Shown here piece after piece: positions 39,601 through 48,600 of a stretch of 64,000 nucleotides of DNA. This DNA is from Echinococcus granulosus. Its lineage: Eukaryota > Platyhelminthes > Cestoda > Cyclophyllidea > Taeniidae. The first letter of the stretch is position 1. Each line of letters begins with the position of its first letter. The position numbers and the translations under genes are program-made. Location of the stretch: NCBI RefSeq assembly GCF_000524195.1, contig NW_020170387.1:131576-195575 (forward strand). Reading direction: 5' to 3'. The notes below the pieces were generated by a model, which searched no databases, was not told the DNA's origin, and saw only the letters and a program-made list of their open reading frames with translations.

Positions 39601-42600
39601 TGACGCTGCTCCGCCAACACGGTTATGTAGACTTTCATCATGGCACCGCTTGTATTCAATTGACGCGTGTGTGCCACTGTATTTGTGGGCAGCTGGCCGA
39701 ATTGGTAGCCTGACTTGGGACTAGAAGACTAGGTAAAAATGAAAAACTGCATGGGATTGGGCTCGTAAAATGTTAGATTGGTGTTTCCTGACTAATTGAA
39801 AGATGAATCACTAAACTGTCAATTGAAAGACTTCTGGAAAGCAGTGTCAGAGGAAGAAGCTAGGGGTACAGATGAGGTCACGAAATAAATTAATAAGTTA
39901 CCTACCACTCTTAAGCTCCGCCGTTTCGTGGTCACATCACCAAGATGTCGAAGCGACAAAAGTCATTCCCATTATTTTGATATAACTTTACCATTGACTT
40001 AGTTACTTATCTGGAAATTGGGTACCATCTAGTTTAAGTGTGCGAAACTTCCATTGAATGTGGGTTAGAAACGACCTCAAATGGGTAAGGCGGGTGACTA
40101 CTAAGTAATTTGATGACAGCTTAATCTGCAGATTAGTTTTCGCTCTTGTTTCAATCAAAGTGAGTTGAAAGGTGGAGGATCCCCTTTATATAAAAGGAAG
40201 CAGACTGTTCCGTGTAAATTTTCTCATGTTGACGAAAAATTTGGCAAGCAATTTAGATTTAGTGTTATACTATCTGAATTTTGGTCCACCAACTGCCTCG
40301 GTAACAGTATTTTTATCTAACTTTCTATTACTATTTGCGGATTTTGGTGTAATGGTCTACTCCTTTCAAAAAGCACCAGAAAAAAGTCTAGAAGGGAGTC
40401 CTAGTCTTGTTTATGAGATGCAAGGTCTGCTATGCCGTGTCCCTCACGTGTCGATGGTGTGACAGTTATGTTAGCGCCACTCTTCCAATTATATTAACTT
40501 CTCTGATCATTGGTCTACTCTTCGAGGATACTTTAAGGAAGATCACTCGGGATATGACCTCCGACTCAACGCTTATGGAATTGGTGCGAAAACAGTGATC
40601 GCCTGTTCCTAATTCCCGGGATGTTCAACTAGCCGGTGAAGGTGATTTATTGTCAAGTTATTGCACTCTGTGATAGCGTCTGGTTCCATGAACACACTTG
40701 ATGGCAACTAGTGTCTGTGAGGCCTAAGAGCGCTTACAATTAGCCGGTTACTTTCCTCCCTGTAGGTTTTTCAAATCATCCAGTGGTGCTGCAAGGCAAT
40801 ACCCAGATCAGCCACCACCCTGCCAGTCCTTTCGCACCGATTGCCCGCACTACCTCCTGTGGCAGTCGCACCTCCCCGTCCGCTGCCTCTGCGGCCGCTG
40901 CGACAGCTTCGTCGTTGCGTAGCAACAGCGACGTTACCGCGCCCACCCGTCCCTGCGCTCAGTCCTACCACCGACCCGCAGTCTCACCTCCGCCCGAACA
41001 CCAACGGGCTATCTGTAGCCCCTGTGCCAGTGCCAGCAATAGCTCTGCTGTTCGTCAGATACCCGACGATGGTGGGTCGATTGACGTTCTTTCACGTCCT
41101 TTCTATCATGGATCAGATAAGAAATAGATTTGGTGGTTGAATTCAGCTCTAAATACGACGAATCTTCGGTTTTTCATTCATCAACACTCGTAGACATGAG
41201 TTAGATAAAAACCCTATGCATAAAATATACTGTAGGGTATAAAGCACTCCCACAGATGGTAAGAGGGGCGGTAGTCTGGAAAAAAGATTTACTATAATCA
41301 CACAGAAGGGCTGGAAGACTAGCAGCGTAGGTTACATTAACATGGTTGAATCGTAGAAGACTGAAAAGGGCCGCATAACCAAATGTGCACGTAAAACAAG
41401 TGTCCTCATACTGCCTGGCCCTCTGCCTGTCCTGATTGTCTTCCCTTGCGCTCTTTACGGTCAACCCTCCTTGTCTAGGCCAATAGGTGTTAATCTGTAA
41501 TGTAGCATGCCATCAGTAAAATGGAAGATTATCCCTCCTTTAGGGTGAATCTACTAACAATCCTACAAATTTAGCCGTTATAATGCGTACGATTAGCTTC
41601 ATTGTAGACGTAAGGAATGACTGGAAGTCTAATAAGAATAGAGGGTTAGGAATTCACTTTCGTTCCGCCGGCATGGCAGGTGAATTACGAAAAATTGAAG
41701 AGGCTTACGTAGTCACAAATACCATAAGCGTTGTTTTATCACTGTCATCAAAAATGTATATTTTCATTAATTTGTAACGTTGCATGCCTTATACTTGACC
41801 AGACAGTATTGGAATCTAGCTAGAAGCATATTTAGAATCACGTACATCTAATATGGAGGACTCGGTCTTGTGGACAATGCAGATTCATTAATTGGTTACT
41901 TCTGAGTGTTCCAGGGGAATCAGATGGAGTTCAATCAACGTCAGGGGGTCTACAGCCTTCGCGGCGTCGAAAGGATCTTGCGGCGACCTACGAGGAGGCT
42001 TGGGATGTAAAGATGTCGCGCCGGCTGGGTGGTATGGACGTGAGTCGACTAGCTGAGGCATTGCCCAATAGCAACTTCAAGCGCTACGATCTTTTTCGCG
42101 CCTCTGATCGGCCGCTGCGCTCCCCTGCCACCCCTGCTCCCGTGGTGCGCTCTCCTTCGCTCTCTCCTGTCCTTACCTCTACCGAGGGCATTGTCATGCG
42201 CCAGCCCCGACCTGCACCTCGAGCTAGCTTCAGAAACTCTTCCACCGATACTGTCATTAACCGTGAGACGATGCCTTCTCCATTTCGGCTCAAGCAGAAT
42301 CGGGTAAGTGTTCTCTATTCTACATACTGCAACTGTCACTTCATCGTCTAGGCCAACAGAACTTTAACCTCGGCATCAGCAGTAATCCATGTATCTGTAG
42401 TACTTCGAGTCATCCCTGGATGAGCAATAGGTTAATTAGTATGGGCGAAGATTTATCATTAGCGTACGGGAGGGCTGAGAGGCCATAGACTTGAACAGAA
42501 CGCCACAACACCAAGATGATAATCGAAACCGCGGAGATTCAAAATCTTGTGTTATTACGTATACCGTTAGAACAATCTTCAGGTCATTATGCAGTCCTGT

Positions 42601-45600
42601 GGTTTTGAGCGTCACCTCCCGAGTTCCGTCTGTTCAACCTTCTGCTTTGGTCGTAACGAATCTTTCCGTGAATTTTAATTAAGCGAAGGTGATATGATGT
42701 ATTCTCACCCTAGGGCAAACCCTGCCCATTCGTTGTAGTATACATGCTTTGGATTTAGTTGAAATCCTGAATATCCCGTTTTTGTAAAATATTGGAGAGA
42801 ATCATTTCGAAAGACAGTGGGCACAGTCTGTGTACCAATCGCTTTTTATAACAATGCCTAAGAAGAAAAGTATCGTCTCTACAGAGTAGCATATAAAGCG
42901 TTGTGTTCAGGGGCACAGTAAACGTAGGTCTTTGTTCTGTACTCCTATGCCATTTTTATTGTGTTACTTTGATTCCAAAAGGAAACGTTACCACGATCTA
43001 GTACTGTTATTAAAGGTGGCTCTGTTGTCCCCTTTGCTTAACTATGACTTTCATTAAACCTAGATGCAATCTCTATGCATAATTATCTTTTATTGCTTGG
43101 AAACATGCATTTTTCGTTTTGCTTTAGTCCGATTCCCTCATTTTACATAATCTGATGAGGATAGATTTAAACTGCAAAAACCGGGATTCAGCTATTAAAG
43201 AACTTATACCTTCCTAGATTCCTGGCTTTTGGTGAATGCATTTTGGTGTTACTTGGATATTTTTGGGGAATCAGGTCTGCTCTTTTTGTGTTGGAATAGG
43301 GCAAAATTGGAAAGGCGAGGTAAGATTGAAAAGATCTCAATAGGGCTTTCAAAAGTTGAAATGCTATTAACCTTCCTCTGATAGCATGATAGAAGTGCGT
43401 AGCGTTGCCAGAATAAAAACTCGATTGCGATGTTTTCTTATTTCTAGAAACTATCATGCAACAATTTCTTGAAGAAACCAATGTTGTTCCGCGACACATC
43501 TGAGGTCTTGTTATTGTGCGTTAGGAATTTTTTGATGGCAACTTTTGTTCCATTTTCGTGAGGCTGACCTCATAAGATTTTTTTGTTGCAATGATGCAAT
43601 TCGTAAAGTACTCAGACAAGTATAATACCTTTACTATGGATGAGGATTTGAGGGGCAATTTAGCAATTCTAATTCACTTCTGTTTGCATTAAAATGCTAT
43701 GGCAGACTAACATTTTTGCTTTGCAATCAGCGTGGGCAAGGAAGGAAATGACATTTCATTAATGGAATCAAATTTTACAGATAAGCTATTTCGGATACTT
43801 TCTGATAATATTCTTCTGATGGAGATTCTCATTACTGCTACAGGATTAGGGGCTTTAGTGGAAAGCTTAATCAAGTCGGTCAGTTTTGTCGTAACTGGTG
43901 TGTAAATCTGCGCCAAAGATACGAGTTGTTTGCTTCCCTCCGAGGATTGCAAAGTGCTGTACAGGCTACTTTTGTCTTACCAAAACTCATTCGATCATGC
44001 TCGTACCCCCAATGTTCTCTTCGCCCGCGATCACACCCAGTTTTTTTCTCAGTGTTTGTGTATGTGCATAAAGCTGTTTTTTCCACACAAATTATACTCT
44101 TCTCTCTACGTCTTGACACCCACTCTTCCCTTTGAAATAGCCCAAGATTCGTTTATTGAGTCAAGTGGCCTCCTGGCCCCTGGGTCGTTTACAGAATGCC
44201 ATTTTGTGTGTTCTCTTTTGTTGATCACTGCACTGTGCTACCCTTCTGACCTCAATAAATTTAACCGTTCATTTTGACAGTCTTCAGCTGATCTGCTTGG
44301 TGGTAGATATGGCCACTTTTTTCCTATGCTCAGGAGCCTCTGTTTGGTTGCCAATACGGCAATATGCCTACGTGTACATCCTTGAGATTAAGTATGAATA
44401 TGCCATTCGTCCAACCGCCTCTCTGATTTGTCAGTGATGTAAGTTACGCGGATTGGGTACGTTAATGAAATTGGTACTGATAAGTGGTCACATTGTTTCC
44501 TCTATCCTGCACTACTCTAATCTCATTTCTTGGATTCCAAACCAGTATTTAGTCCCCACAGGATGAATTCAACGCTTTCTGGAAGGTAGTCAACTTAAAG
44601 TATTTAAAATCCAGTACACGAATTCACCACCTAGTCTTTTTAAACCCCATTTTGGCATTCAAGTGTAGATGAGAATTTTGGCTTGCCTTTTTAAGGTTTT
44701 TATTAGCAAAGTACGTTTCACTTTGATATTCGGCATATTTACCTTGAAAAACGTGAGCTGAACCTCAAGGATTCTTATCAATCTGTTTAAAATCGACGAT
44801 TTTTGTATGAAGTGGTAAGAGGAGTGAGCCATGATCGAGTAGTTCCCCCTTTCCTTTTCGCATCACCTCAGGTCGCCAGTCCGACGATGAATTTGTCAAT
44901 TTCTCCAAGCGTCAAGGAGGGCCCTGCCTCGCCCTCTGCTTCGGCGGCGCCCGTCACCGACTACGACTACGCGTACAATCGCTCCTGGTCAATGGGAGTT
45001 CAGGTGAGTCCCTCCCTCCTTCTAAGCACGGAATTACTTTCCTTTCAGTTCCACATCAAGTAAATGAAAGGCGATTCAATTCGCTTGTCAAAGATTTTGC
45101 AGTCTCGTTGAGTAGGTAAATTGCAATGGGCACTGCAACACCTAATCGATCCTATGAGCTGCTCAATTGTGCTGTGAAGCCATTTTCTGACGTTGAAGCT
45201 TCTTTTCCACTGATACATTTCTTTTGCTATGATTGCATGATAGTAGATGCACCGGTCATCAATTTGGAGGTCAAGTTTTTGTGATGTTTCAATAATTGCT
45301 TTGAATTATATGCGCGATTTTTCCTGATGGGGATTTTACTTCAATGCAGATGGGAATTGAGGCTCTTGTTTTTCACATCACTTCATTTTGACTGCTGCCT
45401 TGAACGATATTGTTTAGCAGAACAAAGTATACCTGAGTGGTATTGACCGCCACCACTTAACGCAAACAACGAAGCTCTGCAAATGCCCAGCCGGTAGGTA
45501 GAAAATCTAAGCCAAAGCATGTTCCGATCCCTTCATTATCAGCGACGGCAGCACGAGAAGCACTCCTTACACTTCTCTCTTATCCGATTTTGTGCTCTAT

Positions 45601-48600
45601 AGCACTGCACTGCCCAAAGCAAAGCTGGTTTTAAGTATATGGTCGCTTCGTCACCGCATTCCAATGAACACTGCATTAGTACTTTGCATTGTGAATCTCA
45701 TGATTTCCGTCATAAAACCACCTCCATTGTGCAAGACCAAAGCCTCGCTGCACTTTACGCCTTGAAATGTCTGTCCATTTGGTCACTATTTAACTTTGGC
45801 TACACCTTTCCTGATAAACGTTCCACTTTTGCCCACTCCAAAATCGCCAATCGAATAGAAATAGCTATGGTTTTTTTATACAAAGCAATGCATGTTGCAT
45901 CGATTACGATTGTTTTAGCCTAACAACTTCGAGTTCATGAACATTAGCATGCATTTCTACTAGTTAGCGGCAAGTGATTGGCTGCTAGTCAAGTGCTCCG
46001 AAGCAATAAGTGGCTCAAAATATTCTTAACTACTGCTACATACTTGTCTGAAGGCTTTGTGGAAATACAAAACATGGATTGAAGTTGAGGCACTGTGTCT
46101 ATTTCCAAAGCAGGCGAAGGTGCCACGGTATATTGGGGCAATCGCAACGGGAATGAGGAAGGTGCGAAGTCTAAAATTCGTGTCGTTACCCCGGTGTTTG
46201 AAGTATTTGAGCCACTCCAAAGGCAGTAAAAGTTTTCCACTCCCCCTTTCAGTGTAGGATAGGGCCAGAACAAGCCAGGCTACTGCACACCTACGTGTGC
46301 AGGCGTAGCACATTCAAGCGCGGGCGTCCTCGGGAGGAGGACAGTGCTTTTGATGATGATTTGCGGGTTGCTCTCTGTTCTCGCACTGCAATCGGAGTGT
46401 CACCCAACTAAGCGAAGTGCCTCGTGGGGGGCTTTTTTCATCACTCCCCAGAGTGAGAAATAGACTTTGAAAAATTCACTTGAAAGTTAAATCCACGACT
46501 GGTCTTGCTTGTACCTTTCACCACTGCGTTGTTTGACCTAAAGGGTGGTGGCAGAATTGTTATAATCCATATTCCCGTTGAACAAATTGTAATAAACATT
46601 TGGTTCTTGGCATAGCTTTTAAAGCTGATAATATGTCTGGTATGTGCAATCTTGCTTTTCATACTTATGAATGAGGCTTCATTCTTTATCAGAACCTAGT
46701 AGAATGGGAAGTGGTTTTTTTCAACGTAGTTGAACCTATCACTCAATCTGGCCTCCAACACGGACGGTTCTGCGGACCAGAGAGTGGGACCGATGGCAGG
46801 CGAGGTGGGTGAGAAGCCGGTATTGTCGATTTCAGGCACCTCATCGCCGCCACCACCGCCGCCCCATCGATCGGCTTCAATAATGACGCCCACTACGACA
46901 CAGTTCAGTCCACCACAGTCACCCACGCCGATGCGACGTCAGTGCGCGATACCTCATGTCACTGCCGATGTCGGTGTCGGGATGTCTCCACCGAGTTCGC
47001 GGGCCCGTGGTGTGCATAATCCTCTGGCCTCAGGAGTGCCAATACCCCTCACACCCTCCTCGCCACCCTCAGAGGAGTCCTCTTCCACGATGAGAGGCGA
47101 TACCTCCGGCGCTGCCTCCACCGCCGCTACAGTTGCTGTGCCTGGCCTCCTGCCGCATATGTCGCGCCTCCTTGCTGACTGGGACAACATGTCCACGGAC
47201 AGCTGTGAGGAACCATGGGATGTTCGACACGGCAAAGTCATCTCTCAACTCACTAGTGAGTGCTACTTGTCCTATTATCCTTGATCTCTAGTGCTATGAC
47301 TTGACTATTTTTTAGCCTTAGGAACAATAACTTTCAAGCCGTCAAAAATTAAGAGAATGAATATGCTCCTTCGTCGTCTGGGGATCGATTCTTTCTTTTC
47401 CGTCTGGTGGCATTACACCAATCGTGCGTTGTCCTATCTCTGTTTCTTGGCCGCTATAGTCGGTCAAATGTGATTTGAAACGGTTTTACTCTAGCAATCG
47501 GCATTATTCCGTAACAGAAGTTCCCTTATTATGGCTTATTTTATCACGAATAGAATTTCCGAAAAAAATTAGAGCGATTTTAAACTTTAAATAAATAATT
47601 TCTTCGCTCGAAAATGTCGATTGAATCCTGGCTTCTAGTTGGTTTGTATTAAAACCTTACAATTAAGATATTGGTGGATATACTGTTATGAAATGTTATA
47701 CTCTCACTTTTTGGGGAAACTATATATATAAGGAAGACTTTAAAGAAGTGTACCAAATTTTAGGCGACTTTCAGTACATTCTGAGGCAAGTAAAAGCTGC
47801 AAATATTAACAAACAAGTTTAGGAAGCCCTCTTGTTAAACTTAACCGAATTCAGATGCCTGGATGTTGATTGGTCTAGGCAGAATACTTTTTGATTTTGT
47901 AAGCGATTTAGTTGTCACTAGGTTCTATACTCCTCTTTCATCGCTGTTGATCGGTCCCTCCGGCTTTACTTTGATGTCAGGCTCTCGTTTCATCGACCCC
48001 TCGGAGGTACTCTCGGCGGTGGCCAACGGGAACCACAATGGGGCATCCACTGGCGCCAGTGGTGGGGGCGTCTCTAACGGGCACTCGGAGGGTCGGGTTG
48101 CCGCGGGGTTGGTGATGGATGGGGAGGGTGCAGTACCAATGTCGCCTTCTTCGAATATCTCCCAGCCCATCTCTTCCCCCTCGCCCCTCGCTCGCAGTCC
48201 CTCCGATGTCAAGACGCAGAACTGCCTCAAACCTCTCAATGAACAACCGTGAGCCACACACCTAAGACCTCTAACTTTTTCATACACATAAAGTATAAAC
48301 CCCTCTTTAGGAAATTTGAGTTATCACAATCGGCAGTGTGTCTGTAGAGTCTGTAAAATCTCGTAGGGGACTTTCAGGTGAGGCATTTTTAGCAGATAAA
48401 ATGCAGGTAAGGCGTACCAGTTTAGACATCATCAATGCATATCTTGAAGCAAATTTTGGGCGATCAGAGACAATGATGCACCCGTCTTTAAAGCTTCAGT
48501 TCACACTGTGAGGGGATACTGCTTTCATTCATCATTTTGGCCTCAAGAAAGGGATTCAAATTTGCGTGCAGTCACTTTTGCGTGTTATTCGCTTTGACAC

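Noticed and set aside
46954..47241. Minus-strand frame opposite exon E9
   Set aside because: It is a shadow of a GC-rich exon whose plus-strand phase fits both neighbours.
47925..48287. 120- and 94-codon minus frames opposite exon E10
   Set aside because: They are shadows; the plus frame leads directly into the SH2 domain.
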